Part shown: positions 10,868 to 22,240 of the stretch, piece after piece | Layout of the letters: each line of letters opens with the position of its first letter | Position numbering within the stretch: position 1 is the stretch's first letter | From: Arion vulgaris | Lineage: Eukaryota > Mollusca > Gastropoda > Stylommatophora > Arionidae | Length of the DNA stretch: 64,000 nucleotides | Assembly (NCBI GenBank): GCA_020796225.1 | Contig: CM036755.1 | Coordinates: 78,191,772 to 78,255,771, forward strand | Direction: 5' to 3' | The notes under the pieces: generated by a model | Told to the model about the DNA's origin: nothing | Database searches by the model: none | Seen by the model: only the letters and a program-made list of their open reading frames with translations | Program-made: the position numbers and the translations under genes

Positions 10868-11460
10868 ATAATCCCTTCACAAAGTCATGAGCACAGCGTT
10901 ATCAATTTTCATCATTTAGTCTTACAATCTCATTTTTATAATTAGTCCCTTCACAAAGTCATGAGCACAGCAATTACATTGTACAATTTTTCTACATTTG
11001 TACATTTTTCATCTTATAGTCCTTCACAAAGTCATGAGCACAGCGTTATGATACATTTTCACATTTTAGTCCACAGTCTCAGTTTATTCATTGTTCATTC
11101 TTCACAAAGTCATGAGCACAGCATTATGCAATTTCACATTTTACATCTCATTTATAGTCCCTTCACAAAGTCATGAGCACAGCCTTATGTAATTCAATTT
11201 TCACATTTTAGTCTACAGTCTCATTTATGAATTCACATTCACAAAGTCTAGTGAGCACAGCGTTATGCAATTTTCACATTTGTACATCTCATTTATAGTT
11301 CCTTCACAAAGTCATGAGCACAGCGTTATGCAGTTTCACATCTCTCATTTATAGTCCTTCACAAAGTCATGAGCACAGCATTATGCACAGTTTTCACAGA
11401 TTTGTACATCTCATTTATAATCCCTTCACAAAGTCATGAGCACAGTGTTATGCAGTTTTT
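10868..11460 (+). repeat. Degenerate minisatellite, about 60-bp unit
   Basis: Roughly ten imperfect copies with the core TTCACAAAGTCATGAGCACA followed by GCGTTATGCAATTTTCACATT. Spacing varies from about 50 to 75 bp and units have indels. No coding potential. Confidence 0.85.
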
Positions 11461-12113
11461 GCACAAACTACATAATGAAAACCAGTTTTTTGGAAGGGAA
11501 GGGCAAAGTAGTCTAAGAATGGAATGACAATACGATTGCATGTAAAATATTGCAAAAACATGAAGGTTATTGCACAGAACCATTCTTTTACTGTAATTTT
11601 CTTTATCCACAAAAACAGAATGTATGAATAACAGAATTTTACTGAAAGGTGTATAATTTTTGTGATAAAGGCTTATCTTTAAACATGTTTGGTTAATGTG
11701 AGAAATAGGGCTAAAGAAGGAGAATAATAACAATGTTATACTATTTGATTATGTCATTCAGAATCTGATGAATCTAAGAGGTTAATAACTGTGAAAGGTT
11801 AGATAAATTGTAAGCCATCTCTCTTCCAGTAATCTTCCTCTTCACTGAGCACATGATCTTTCCATTTTTTACAGTATTCAATTTCTATCTTTAACCCTTA
11901 GAACCTGGGCTCCCGATATTTCGGGATTGAATGTAAGCGTTGCATACCCAGAGCTCCCGATATATTGGTCTGAGAATATTTTTCATTATTTTCGGTATTT
12001 AAAAATAAGTTGTGTACAAATGTGACGTCAAACACAACCCATGTGTTCTACATGGTTTTGCGAGATGATGGTGCTGTTGTGTGATTTTTTTTTTGGTACT
12101 GAAAAGGTAATTA

Positions 12114-14275
12114 TAGTCTGTCCATTAATTTCGTGAGCACGTTTGAAATTGATTTTCTCTAAAACTACCTGTTGGATCTCAGTGATTTTTGCAAGCAGCC
12201 TTAGAATATCCATGACGCTAGAGAAATATTTTTTCCAAGAAAATTTGATGTAGTTTGAAATATTTCTTCTTCAGGTTATATTAAAATCAACCTCACCGGA
12301 TTGTACACAATAGTAACAGATCTACGGTACACAGACGTGTTGTTCTAAAAATACATTATGGTAACATTGAAATATCATGAGTAAACAACAATTTCACGAA
12401 ATCCATAACCTAACCATCGACTTTGAAAGCGGAAAGCATATGACGTTATAATTGGGATACCGTTGTATAGTTATAGGTGTATCTCGCTATTTGTATGAAG
12501 CTATTGTATCATATTTGTTGGCTTATCAAAACTGACATTGATATCACATTCATAATGAGTCTGAAGTGCACATTTATAACAATGCAGAAGGTTACAGTTT
12601 TACTATACCAACACTTCCGTAGAAGAGAGGTCATCTATATTGCGATATTCATAACCCTTAGAAACGAGCGCAACTGGCGCTTGGTCTGAATAGAGAATCC
12701 TTTTCCGATGGATTAAACAGGACACAAAGTGCACTAATGTCAAGCAAGGAAGGAAAGAACAATTGCGACTTTGACATAGATGTCATAAGCGGAGCTCTTG
12801 AAAATGTTTGCGACAAATCAACTTGTTACTCTCAGGAAACTGAAATTAAAACTGCAATCAGATTGCAGCATAGACATTTCTAAAAGTACTCTATGGAAAA
12901 TTGTAAGAGCCGCGGCTTCACCTTCAGAAAAACTATAGGCGGCAGGAATATTATTTGTGAAAAGCCACATTTAATTGCTGCCCGAAGTAAATACCTGAGG
13001 CAGATCCGTGACGGAGCAAGCTATGATATTGTATATTTGGGCGAATCCTGGGTCAATGCTCACCACACCAATGCTAAAGAATGGCAATCAGTAGACGGTG
13101 AACAGAAAGAAAAATACCAAGCAGCAGAGGCCAGCGTATTATACTAACACATGCAGGAAGCAGTGAAGAAGGTCTTGTCCATGACGCTGGACTTATTTTC
13201 CAATCAAAAGTACCGCGGTAGGGACTACCACACAGAAATGAATGGACATATTTTCAGGCACTGAATGGAGAAAGATCTACTTCCAATTCTAAACAGACCA
13301 TCATGCTTGGTAATGGATAATGCATCCTATCACAACGCAGTATCAGCGGAAGACAAAGTACCAACTGCATCAAATACAAAAGATCAAATTAGGACTTGGC
13401 TTGCTAAGGAAAATGTCAGCTTCGATGATACATATTTGAAACCCGAGTTGTTGCACCTGGTGAGGATGACAAATAAGACAAAGGTGTTTCATATTGACAA
13501 AATCATTGCGGAATACGGCCACATCTCTTTGCGACTACCTCCATATCATGCTCACCTCAATCCGATAGAGCTTGTCTGGGCTAAAGTAAAAGGGCAAGTT
13601 GCCGAACAGAACAGGACGTTTAAAATGTGTGTGTTGAAGTTCTGACACGTGAGTCCCTCTCAATGATAGACATGCAGTTCTGGAAGAAGTGTGTTGAACA
13701 TGTGCTCCGAGAGGAAGGCAGTACTGGCACCGAGATGGATTACAATTTGTCCAGCCAGTAACAATTATCAACCTCATGGAATCGTCAGATTCGGGATGAT
13801 ACAAATCATATTTTGATTACAGACTGAGAAATAGCAACGTATACATTTCCATATCCAAATTCGTCTACCATCATACAATTTGTGGTGAAGTTAAGACACC
13901 CTGGGGTCTAATGGTGACCGAAGGGAGGACTAACTGTTGCATATTGTATCCAAGTTCACGATTGCACATAAAGGGCGACACACTTAATTACTTGACCTAT
14001 CAAGTTAATATGGAGATACACCTATGAATAGAATTGACATGGACAAATTCTAGGGATTACTGTAAAATCTAAAATTTGAGCCCCGTATTTGCAATTGTCA
14101 TAAAAGATCAAAGGAATTTGCCGATGTGCAAAATCCGTAGCATCTATGAACTACTGGTTAGCTTTATTTTAGCGTCATGGATATTCTAAGGCTGCATGCA
14201 AAAATCACTGAGATCCAACAGGTAGTTTTCGAGAAAATCAATTTCAAACGTGCTCACAAATTAATGGACAGACTA
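12114..14275 (+). mobile_element. Tc1/mariner-like transposon with about 106-bp TIRs
   Basis: Inverted repeats of about 106 bp (12114-12220 and 14170-14275) start TAGTCTGTCCATTAAT and differ at only a few sites; TA flanks both ends. The transposase remnant lies between them. A complete but dead copy inserted in the piggyBac-like element. Confidence 0.85.
12840..13760 (+). pseudogene. DDE transposase, Tc1/mariner superfamily, broken
   Basis: Pieces in order: an HTH-like segment (KSRGFTFRK), YLRQIRDGASYDIVYLGESW (first catalytic site; the usual D of L-D-E-T-W is G here), GRDYHTEMNGHIF, CLVMDNASYHNAVSAEDKV (second D in M-D-N-A), a regulatory-like stretch, and LRLPPYHAHLNPIELVWAKV (third acidic site). 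Stops at about 13145 and 13263 and a frameshift before 12893 break it. It lies between the TIRs of the same element. Confidence 0.85.
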
Positions 14276-14750
14276 TAGTTACGTATTTTCATGTTGAAAA
14301 GAATTAAAACCTTTTTCGGAAATGGTCATTCTAAAAGTATAACAACAGAGCAAGCTGTTGAACTTGTATTGAATGAATCTGAAGATGAATTAGGCTTAGA
14401 ATGTGATTATTCTGATAAGGATATAGAAAGTGAGATGATTATTTAGATGATGAAGAATTGTTTTAATCGATTGATATTCAAGCTATATATGTTCAATCTG
14501 GATAAAAATCTACATATCGGAGTGTTTGCTGCCGTACCCACATATTAAATCCAACAATAAAATTAAGTTAGTATTCTGAAAATATATAATACCAGGAATA
14601 ACGGAGATTATCGGATAAGTCAATACAAAATCAAATAGCACTTAAATGTGCTAAATTATCATGTATCAATATAACTCTGATATTGGCTGTTTTTGCTCAG
14701 GAGCTAGGAAGGATTTTTAAGGTACAGGACGCCAGGGTTCAAAGGGTTAA

Positions 14751-15305
14751 GAGGAATTCCCATAGGATTTTAAAATCGCACATTTTAAATGTTGTGTTTT
14801 ACACAGCTTCTTATCCTTTCACCCTTTGCCCACACAGATGTTTAAGTTGCATGTCGAATTATCAGTTTTTCTACAAAATGGCACACCTTAATATGAAGCT
14901 ATTATTTTCAGTTTTATTGATTTGATCGATACATAACAATGGCTACTTTTTATGAGATATATGAACGATCATGCACTGCTCTGAGAACATTCAAAAACAG
15001 ACTAAAACCGTGCAAAATCACTGTAAATGTGATACAGTGTACTGAATAATGATGTCAGTATAGTCCCAACATTACAATGAGTGGAGATAGCAATTAGCAC
15101 AAGTAATGACTAAAATGAATATGACATTACTCTATATGATATTCATTTGGATATCCATGAAGAACTCATTAACTAGGGACCGCCACGCAGGTAAGTGCAG
15201 TTACATTCAGCTAAGTGGCAGTATAACGTGAGCGTTTACGTGACTTTTGCTGCACTGGTTGAAGGTGTACTAAGAGGAATCTGGCTGAATCAGCGGAGAT
15301 ACTTT
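14751..15305. other. No recognisable gene
   Basis: AT-rich intronic DNA between the piggyBac-like element and a SINE; no motif seen. Confidence 0.35.
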
Positions 15306-15310
15306 TTTTT

Positions 15311-15507
15311 TTTTTCTCTCGATCCATAAACACATGAGCTAAAGCTCTTGACTTGTGTCATGGACATCGTAACCCTTCGGCTCTGTGCCACAAACACCGT
15401 AAATCTGGGGAACCTGTAGCTTTTCTGCCAGTCGCGGAGTTGAACCCGCACTTACAGAGGACTAGTCACCCGTAGTCAGCGCGCTAGAACACGCTGGGCA
15501 CGCGGGT
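15311..15507 (-). mobile_element. tRNA-derived SINE, family 1
   Basis: Reverse copy of the SINE at 24430-24630 and 28571-28770. The tRNA-like head is at the right (CGCGTGCCCAGCGTG, and B-box-like GGGTTCAACTCCG on the minus strand); the body has ACCGTAAATCTGG and the 3' end a T-run at 15305-15317 (poly-A on the minus strand). Confidence 0.7.
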
Positions 15508-15649
15508 GAAGATACTCTTAGAAAAATATGTGATCCTTCTGGAATTTAACCAGGAAAGGAATGGATTGCTTTGCCACGTCCATTTCAGACTGTTTTCACG
15601 GTTATTACATCTATTAAGAAAAACTGTGAACAAAATAATCCATCACTGA

Positions 15650-16330
15650 TTAACGTTGAGGCCCTCTTGAATGACATCATCAATGACACAGATGTGGCTA
15701 TTTACACCGATGGCTCAGTCATTTGCCAATAACGCTGCGCGTGGGCTTTTCAGCACGCTCAGGAGGAATAATAAGAGAGCCAGTGGGACCTACGCAACAA
15801 CCACAAATAGTTTGACAATGGAGGTTCGGGCAGTTACGGAGGCGTGAAAGGGTTGGCATCTCACAAATACTCTCGTGTTTTCATACTCAGTGACTCCATG
15901 AGCATGATTTGTAAAATCAAATCAGGAATGGTGAGACGCAACTGGGTGGAGGTACTGGTACAGACAATGATCAGAGAAATCACCTTAATTTTTATCCTGG
16001 GAGCATGAGTTAGGGGTAATGAACGAGCTGATAGATTGGCTGTCTTGACTACAATATTAGAGGGAGCTACCTTGGATCGAAATGACATTCTTCATGCATT
16101 GAGAGTCTTTCTGAACAGAGGAGTTTCAGGGCTGTAAATCCCACTCGCTGACCAGATCGAAAGAGATGAGTGTCAATATTAGTGCAGCCTGAAAAGAATG
16201 ACATACTAAATATGCAAAGAGATTGATTAATCAACATTGAACTGGCGTGTTGAGTTGCTGGACACTGCTGGATTTGCTGAGGCGGAGATCAGAGCACCTA
16301 TGGACATGTCCGGAATGCTATGATGATAGT
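15650..16330 (+). mobile_element. RNase H domain fragment of a LINE
   Basis: Reads VEALLNDIINDTDVAIYTDG (the Y-T-D-G-S start of RNase H) followed by frameshifted remains of the M-E-x-x-A and D-S-x-S segments around 15815-15905. Decayed member of the family at 46640-47515. Confidence 0.6.
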
Positions 16331-16489
16331 CCTAATTTGACTAAAATATTTTTTTTCAATAAATTTATATTTTACATGGAAAAAGAAGGATTGCATAAAT
16401 TTTCATCTAAAACGTAGGAATATATTACATATAAAGGATACATCAATTTTAAAGTATATTTGAATTGTGAATAACAAAAATTTGCAAAC

Positions 16490-16800
16490 CTGCCATTCTG
16501 AATATTTCATTGCAGTGTCAAGAGCAGAAGCTGATGCATTTCTATCCAGGGTGGCTCCATGGTTCACTAATAGATTGATTAGGTTCAGTCTGGTTGATTC
16601 AAGGGTAATATTAGACTGGTCTTTGACTAGGTTTATTAATGACATATACTTTGCAAAGTCTGGCAATGCATTTTGTCCCATCCTCTTACAAAATTTTGTC
16701 ACAAGTGTGTCCAGCTGTGTCCAGCATCCTGAGTTGGCCAGTGAAGTCAAAATTAATTTGAATTTTTTTTCACTGAGTTTGAAGAGGGACACTGGAACTT
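16490..16800 (-). CDS. TRANK1: TRANK1-like exon B9: start of second ankyrin set
   Basis: Long internal exon, acceptor TTACACAG in phase 1, donor TGGCAG|GTTTGC in phase 0. It encodes VPVSLFKLSEKKFKLILTSL, a W-containing helix, a linker and then the ankyrin-like LINLLVNHGATLDRNASASA, ending MKYSEWQ. Human TRANK1 has the same order (helix, LLGCLIDSGALPDG-type loop, then helix) just before its G-A-D-P repeat. The phase-0 end fits exon 8027-8135. Confidence 0.78.
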
Positions 16801-16966
16801 CTGTGTAAGAAACCAGATGAGCATAATGTAACAGAAACTAAAAATTGGATTACAACAATTTATGTTCTGTACAATGACATTTCTAACTGTCATCCACAGT
16901 TTGCCCTAAATTTTCAAGAGGTCAATAAAAGTACGAGGAGTGGATAGTCAATGGCAAGTATATTAA

Positions 16967-17370
16967 CTCTCTACTGCCTGGACATTGAGTTTATCTACAA
17001 TATTTATACGATTCAACATAACTCATGAGCTGGTCATATTTTTGCATTATTTATGCAATTAAATGCACAGAATATATGTTAACTAATGCAAAACATATGT
17101 TAATCCCATAATAATTTTTTTAATGTTCATTTTATAATGTTAAAAACTTTAATCTCGTTTAAAAAAGCATGCTTCGAAAAACACATGGCGTTTTGCTATT
17201 TTTGATTTTTTTGTATTGGCATGTCACGTGCTCCTGCAAAAATCACAAATTGGCTAATAAAATGGCATGTATGATTCAGATTATTGTCTTGATGAAGACA
17301 CCTGGCCGAATGGATTAGGGCGCAGCTCCCATGTGGGAGACCGGGTGCAATCCACAGTACATCCAAGAGT
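16967..17370 (+). repeat. TTAA-type repeat fragment with a small SINE
   Basis: 16970-17290 resembles the interior of the TTAA element at 54682-55700 (shared AATGCA-AAACATATG and TTGTCTTGATGAAGACACC stretches) and starts TTAACTCTCTACTGCC. At 17285-17370 a tRNA-like head follows: TGGCCGAATGGATTAGGGCG and GGGTGCAATCC. The right end of the TTAA element is not found. Confidence 0.45.
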
Positions 17371-17754
17371 TTTTCTGTCGAGGGCATAAAGAAAGCATCA
17401 TAACCTCAACAGTTTTGCGGTGACTGCACTAGCCATGCAGCCATTAAATTCCACAGGTTCATGTCCCTCTGTCCTACACCCCATAAAAGCGGTTATTACA
17501 AGCAGTAAGAAAAGTTTTTATGAACCAATATTGTTTCATCGAACAGGTATGATTTACATTTTTGACATTAAACATTTACACATTAAAAAAATTCGAAACC
17601 AAATTTGTATATGTCATAGGGAATTTGGTGGATTTTGTGACAATAATTTATTGACTTTTTAATAAATTATCAATTTTGTAAGTTATATTGGTAAAAAAAT
17701 GCAAAACAAAAATTATTCGTCCTAATATCCCTAACAAATGGTTGCTATGCGAAG

Positions 17755-17998
17755 CTTCTTCTTGCGTTTGTTCTTTACGACCAATTTTAATCACTCTTTG
17801 TGCTATATTTGATCTTTGCCAAGAACATGTATACGTTGCACATTGGTTTGGTAGACCCCTAGACGTCTACATGTTTACGACACGAGCATCCGATTTCAGC
17901 CAAACCTCCTTGGTTGCCTCTTACAACATGTGTGGCAGGTAACAGTGGTTCTATTCTTTACACTCCAAATTTGGACCCGGTAACCACTCGGGAGATGA
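17755..17998 (-). mobile_element. tRNA-derived SINE, family 4
   Basis: Minus-strand copy: head at the right end with CTCCCGAGTGGTTACCGGGT on the minus strand (A-box-like), then the GTGTAAAGAATAGAACCACT body. Copies also at 51290-51525, 54120-54365, 59880-60235 and in pieces at 4530-5205. Confidence 0.65.
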
Positions 17999-17999
17999 C

Positions 18000-18420
18000 G
18001 AAGCTATATTTTGTTTGAGAAACAATTGGCTTGATATGTCTCATCGACATTATTGTAGTTATGTCATGTTTATCTCCATGTTCTGTGATTTTTCTAGCTT
18101 GGAGTAATGTTCCTACAGTCTGTCTGAATTTTTAAATTATTTATTTTATTATGCCAAGAATTATTTTTTTCTCTAGTTTGTCAAACCCTGTGGGAAGAGA
18201 CCAGTCATACGACAGCCTTTACAATGGTTCAGAATGTATAACTGCGCTAGAAATGGGAGAATACTGCAGTGACGACCAATAGACCCTACCTGAGTAGGAG
18301 TGTCCGCAGCACTAAGCATAGCACTACACGCCTAGAGTTGTTGGAGGTTTCTGGGTGTACAAGAAAGCCGGGCACTCTCCCCCACGCACTATAGGAAGAA
18401 AAGGGTGAAAACACATACCT
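18000..18420. other. Unassigned stretch with a GC-richer segment
   Basis: 18225-18420 is richer in GC than its surroundings and contains short self-complementary pieces. It does not match rRNA or tRNA that I can recognise, and no coding frame stands out. Confidence 0.3.
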
Positions 18421-18424
18421 TCTA

Positions 18425-18906
18425 GGGGTTCGACAACAACTGGGGCCGTTGTTGCTTCTGACTCTCAGTCGGTGCTTCAGAAGATCCGGAATAGCAGGTT
18501 GTGGTATGAGTGGATGTTGTCTATAGAGGTTTCCAGCGTAGAGACTCGTGTGAATCTACTGTCCTGGGCATGCGGGTATTTGCAACAATGATGAAGCAGA
18601 CAGGCTTATACCTAAGACATTGGTTGTCTGAGAGTTTAGGATGGATAAGGGGGATGATCTTCAGTCTCTTGGCGAACTAGTGTTGGATGAGGACACTAAA
18701 ATTGACATTGAATCAATACAGCGATTTAAAGTGTTTGGAATTACAAGTTGTCTAGGTAGAGGTGATGCTTGAAGGGCAGAGAGAGGAGTGTGTTTAATCA
18801 GCGAGCCATGGGAACCATCAATATGCATACCCTTCAACATATGTTGGGGGAGACTGAGCATCTATAGGTCTGTCTGGAGTGCTGTGATGTCAGTTCAGTA
18901 ACCAAC
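18425..18906 (+). mobile_element. RNase H LINE family, 3' fragment
   Basis: Parallel to 47040-47515: TGACTCTCAGTCGGTGCTTC (DSQS motif), ATGAGTGGATG, GGGCATGCGGG (P-G-H-A region), the GTGTTTAATCAGCGAGCC and TATGCATACCCTTC tail, and the GTTCAGTAACCAACAAC terminus. Frameshifted. Confidence 0.7.
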
Positions 18907-19139
18907 AACCCTGGGCTGAGCAGTGTAAATATGGACATGAATTATTCTTTTGCTTCCAAGGACACATCTTTTAAGTTTTGGACTTTTTTCTCACTGTATT
19001 TTATTCATTATTTTAGTATGTTTATGTAGTAAATTTGAATTTGCGCATATGAATTTTGTTTACGGATATTTTTTTTAACGTATTATGGTTGCGCTCTATT
19101 TTTATTGTGACTGAATGCAGTGTTTGTCCTTCACCTTTG

Positions 19140-20312
19140 GAAATTTGCAGAAACTAATTTCATCTCTTTTCAGATTTAGACATTTCATGTTATTCCGTGT
19201 TATTCTTAAAAACTCTGTCGTGATGATGGCTTGACCTCTCTCCTATATCTAGCAGATGCCATCTTGAGTCTATGTTGCTTTCTGTGAGGTGTTCACCTAC
19301 TGTTAGTTTTCTGGCAATACTAACTTCTTCTTCAAGCCTTTGCATTTCTTCTGTCCAGTATGGTTTGTAAGTTCTCCTTCTACCATAGTTATAGATTTTT
19401 TTGCAGCTCTTAGAATTTCCTTAACTCATTGCGTCAGTCGCGCTCCCAGCGTAGAAAACAGTTCTCTCATTATGCCAAAACATGCTGCCAATGTATAATG
19501 GGTCCATGCACATTTTATTTCACTGTTCAGCTCCTATACGTCCATCACTGTTTTTGTTTACAGAATTCAACGAGCAGATAACTCCCATTTTATTCATATA
19601 TGTATACCGTATGGCAGAATTTATTTTCAAATTTTTAAAAAGTTTTATTCGCAAATATATTTTTCCTGTTGTGAGAAAAAGTGAACTTTCGTGTGAAAAG
19701 TTCAGTTACAAGATGTTGTTTTGTCCTCCACGTCGTTAAAGTGCCGAACAAGCCATGGATTTGTTCCAAAGTTCAATTAAACACACACAGTGTTTCATGT
19801 TTATGATTTCACCGACAATGATGGAGAATTCAGCAATGGCTAAGCATTGATTCAAGTTTGAAAGTCGTAGTAGTTACTCTGAACATGAAATACAACAATA
19901 ATTTACTAAATAAATACTAATTTACATATATAACTATTTATTATCAGATTGTTCAGAATTTAATTCTGCATATTTTGATGTCAACAGTATAAATCTAGCT
20001 TACATAAAACTAAAGTTATAGGCATATTTCCAAGGTCATTCCATTTTGAAAAATTTTGCTAGAAATGTGTTCTGGCAGAGTGTGATTACCCCCCAAAATT
20101 TTCTAGGACACAAAGAGTTAATCAACATCTCTATCGTCCTTTATCTTTTTTGGTGGGTATTAATGTTACGCTGCCGTTTCTGTGTCTTGCAATTCTGTGC
20201 AACCCACTCTCCTATAATTAATTTCTTTTGGTCTTCAGTTCTATTGTTTAGGTTAATAGAAAGTTTAACTGGTTTGTGGTCACTATCATCCAGTTGGTTC
20301 ATTACTGTCCTA
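19140..20312 (-). mobile_element. LINE fragment split by a TTAA element
   Basis: On the minus strand 20312-20122 encodes DDSDHKPVKLSINLNNRTED (endonuclease end and linker) and 19420-19140 continues KEILRAAKKSIT. Removing 19421-20121 with one TTAA copy restores an open I-K-E-I-L junction. The fragment abuts exon B8. Confidence 0.7.
19421..20121. mobile_element. Non-autonomous TTAA (piggyBac-type) element
   Basis: TTAA at 19421-19424 and 20118-20121 inside a LINE. The ends TTAACTCATTGCGTC and, inverted, TTAACTCTTTGTGTCC are imperfect TIRs. The right 120 bp resembles 42055-42180. No transposase; about 700 bp. Confidence 0.75.
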
Positions 20313-20336
20313 TGAGATTAAAGATTAGAAACAAAC

Positions 20337-20453
20337 CCTCTGCAGCAGCTGTTACTAATGCTGCAATGCGTTGAACAGCTTGATCTGTCAAGTCTCTGTG
20401 GTGTACGGCTGCCCTGTGGTTGCAGTTAAGAACTTCTAGCAAATTTGAATAAT
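20337..20453 (-). CDS. TRANK1: TRANK1-like exon B8: helical linker
   Basis: Internal exon, acceptor CTTTCTTCCAG, donor GAGG|GTTTGT, phase 1 on both sides. It encodes DYSNLLEVLNCNHRAAVHHR then LTDQAVQRIAALVTAAAE. The VQRI-x-A-L helix resembles the segment before the second ankyrin set of human TRANK1 (remembered as a VVQRF-x-R-L-L helix). A truncated LINE starts about 25 bp downstream of the donor. Confidence 0.68.
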
Positions 20454-20811
20454 CTGGAAGAAAGAAAAATAAAAGATGATGTAGGATCAATAAGTAGGAT
20501 CTAGTATGCAGAACCCAAAAAATGATCTACTTTTATCTAGTATCACAAATATTTACATATATTGACTTGAGTAAAGTTGTCATAAAAGTATATGTCACTA
20601 AAGAAATGAAACACTATATACTATAGATATGTGACAGAGTATTGTCACTTTCAGAACTACTTATTTTCCGTATTACAGTAGGTTGTCAGACGAGTCATGT
20701 AAAGCAGGAAATGATTGACTGGTAGTTCTCTTCATTCCCCTATGAAACTGCCCAAATTGATGTAGCGACTTAACACCACTAACAGTGTTATGAAAGCCTC
20801 ACATAACTCAC

Positions 20812-20937
20812 CCATTGCTCCACTAGTCAATTCTCTGAAACCATTAGCGACTGTATCGGCAGCAGACTTCTTACCCACATCACTGAATTTCTCAGTCGTT
20901 TCTTTCAGGCTTTCTAACCAAGACTCTGTAGAGGTCT
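20812..20937 (-). CDS. TRANK1: TRANK1-like exon B7: helical linker
   Basis: Internal exon, acceptor GGCAATAG, donor ATGG|GTGAGT (strong), phase 1 in and out. It encodes ETSTESWLESLKETTEKFSD followed by a short alanine- and glycine-containing helix ending ELTSGAMG. The exon lies only 167 bp from exon B6 and 358 bp from exon B8. No named domain; the call rests on splice sites, frame and position. Confidence 0.6.
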
Positions 20938-21104
20938 CTATTGCCAACCAAGGAAAACCACTAGCATACATAAAGTTTGAAGGTAGTGATGTGCTGTCAA
21001 CTCCAACAACAAGGAAGACTTTAACCATAACAATATCTCCCATAGATTTAGTTTTAACCTTATTATACTTGTATAGTACATTAAGGGATACTTAATAATC
21101 CTAC

Positions 21105-21299
21105 CGTCTTTAGTTTTTTCCATCTTCTGCCTCTCTGAGGATTGCTTCAGTCTTCTTTCACATGCTTCACACAATTGAGTTGCTCTGTTCACATGAGCTT
21201 TTGTCTTTGAAGGGTATTCTGATCTTTCTTCTTGCTGACTATTCTGTCCAACTCTGCTGCCTTGTTTTTTCGGATCTTTCAATTTGTTTATGGATTTGT
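21105..21299 (-). CDS. TRANK1: TRANK1-like exon B6: charged linker
   Basis: Internal exon between TTTTCAG and GACG|GTAGGA, phase 1 on both sides. It encodes a very polar segment (DKSINKLKDPKKQGSRVGQN, then runs of E, R, K and a CEACERRLKQSSERQK helix). No domain is recognised; it sits where TRANK1 has a variable linker between its two ankyrin sets. Support is the open frame, good splice sites and matching phases rather than similarity. Confidence 0.62.
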
Positions 21300-21554
21300 C
21301 TGAAAACAGAATTAACTTTCCTTTCATTGAGCAATGATGTCCAGTATGAGATAACCAAGAAATGCAATAACAAATCTCAACAATATTGTACTCAATTTTA
21401 GAGACCAACAAACTCATGCAATGCGATATTTCAACTATTTAGTACTTTGATTCGAATTACGAGATTTAGCATATCAAATCATCTCAAGATGTCCTGGTTT
21501 GAAATAGTTGGATAAAGTTATTCCCTTTGTGTAATTATGGGCTAAAATTTAAAA

Positions 21555-21930
21555 ATACAGTAAAACTTTGATTAACCATCACCATCCGGCCAAGGGCTGT
21601 GATGGATAACCGAATAGGCGGATAACAGAAACCTCTTAATACATATGTACTGTATTGTGATTTCATTGCAGGCTTAGGGTGAAAATGAAATCATTTAAAA
21701 GTGAATAATACATAGATATTGTATTTAATTTTACAAAACAATCAATATAAACCGATGATTAGTCACTTCCACCATCATACAGTACAGTCACTTCCAGGTT
21801 TATACAGTAGGGTGTAAAAGTAATCCGTGGACAATTTTAAAGATGATGCTCATGCATTTCTTTAGATGATGATGGATAACAGAAACTGATGGTTAAATGA
21901 GTTACAGTTCATCAAAGTTTTACTATAATT
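21555..21930. mobile_element. MITE with pogo/Tigger-like ends
   Basis: Ends ACAGTAAAACTTTGATTAA at 21557 and, inverted, ATAGTAAAACTTTGATGAA at about 21927. The GGATAACCGAATAGGCGGAT interior is typical of pogo/Tigger-like MITEs, from memory of that family. Confidence 0.65.
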
Positions 21931-21934
21931 GTTA

Positions 21935-22240
21935 TTTTCACATTGCTTGATATTATTTTTAAATGTGCTGCATAAAATTCAAATTAACTGCCCTCTCCAC
22001 AACGAAGGTTGGCTGTAATAAAACTAACAATTTCTGCCAAATTTTCTGTTTGTAATTTCAAGCAAACTGTTATTGTCCACAGTTTGATATTCTCTACAAA
22101 AGATACATATGTGTACAAAGATAGATTGACAAAAGAGACAGAGAAATGAGAATCTATGTTGTGACACCATGTGGAGAATAAGTAGGTAATGTCACACACA
22201 AAAGTAAACAAATATAAACTTATAAAACAAAAATTGGTGT
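21935..22240. other. No recognisable gene
   Basis: AT-rich intron sequence; the minus-strand frames here have no recognisable motif or good splice pair. Confidence 0.3.

Larger units (their letters stand above)
11891..14750 (+). mobile_element. piggyBac-like element carrying a nested Tc1-like element
   Basis: Bounded by TTAA on both sides, with terminal inverted repeats TTAACCCTTAGAACCTGGG on the left and CCAGGGTTCAAAGGGTTAA on the right. TTAA targets and CCCT ends are the piggyBac hallmark. At 14340-14455 a frame reads ITTEQAVELVLNESEDELGL then an acidic run, like the N-terminus of piggyBac transposases, ending in a stop. Without the insert at 12112-14277 it would be about 690 bp, so it is a deleted copy. 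Confidence 0.75.

Noticed and set aside
16467..16808. Plus-strand 113-codon ORF as a gene
   Set aside because: Antisense of TRANK1-like exon B9, which has splice sites and family similarity.
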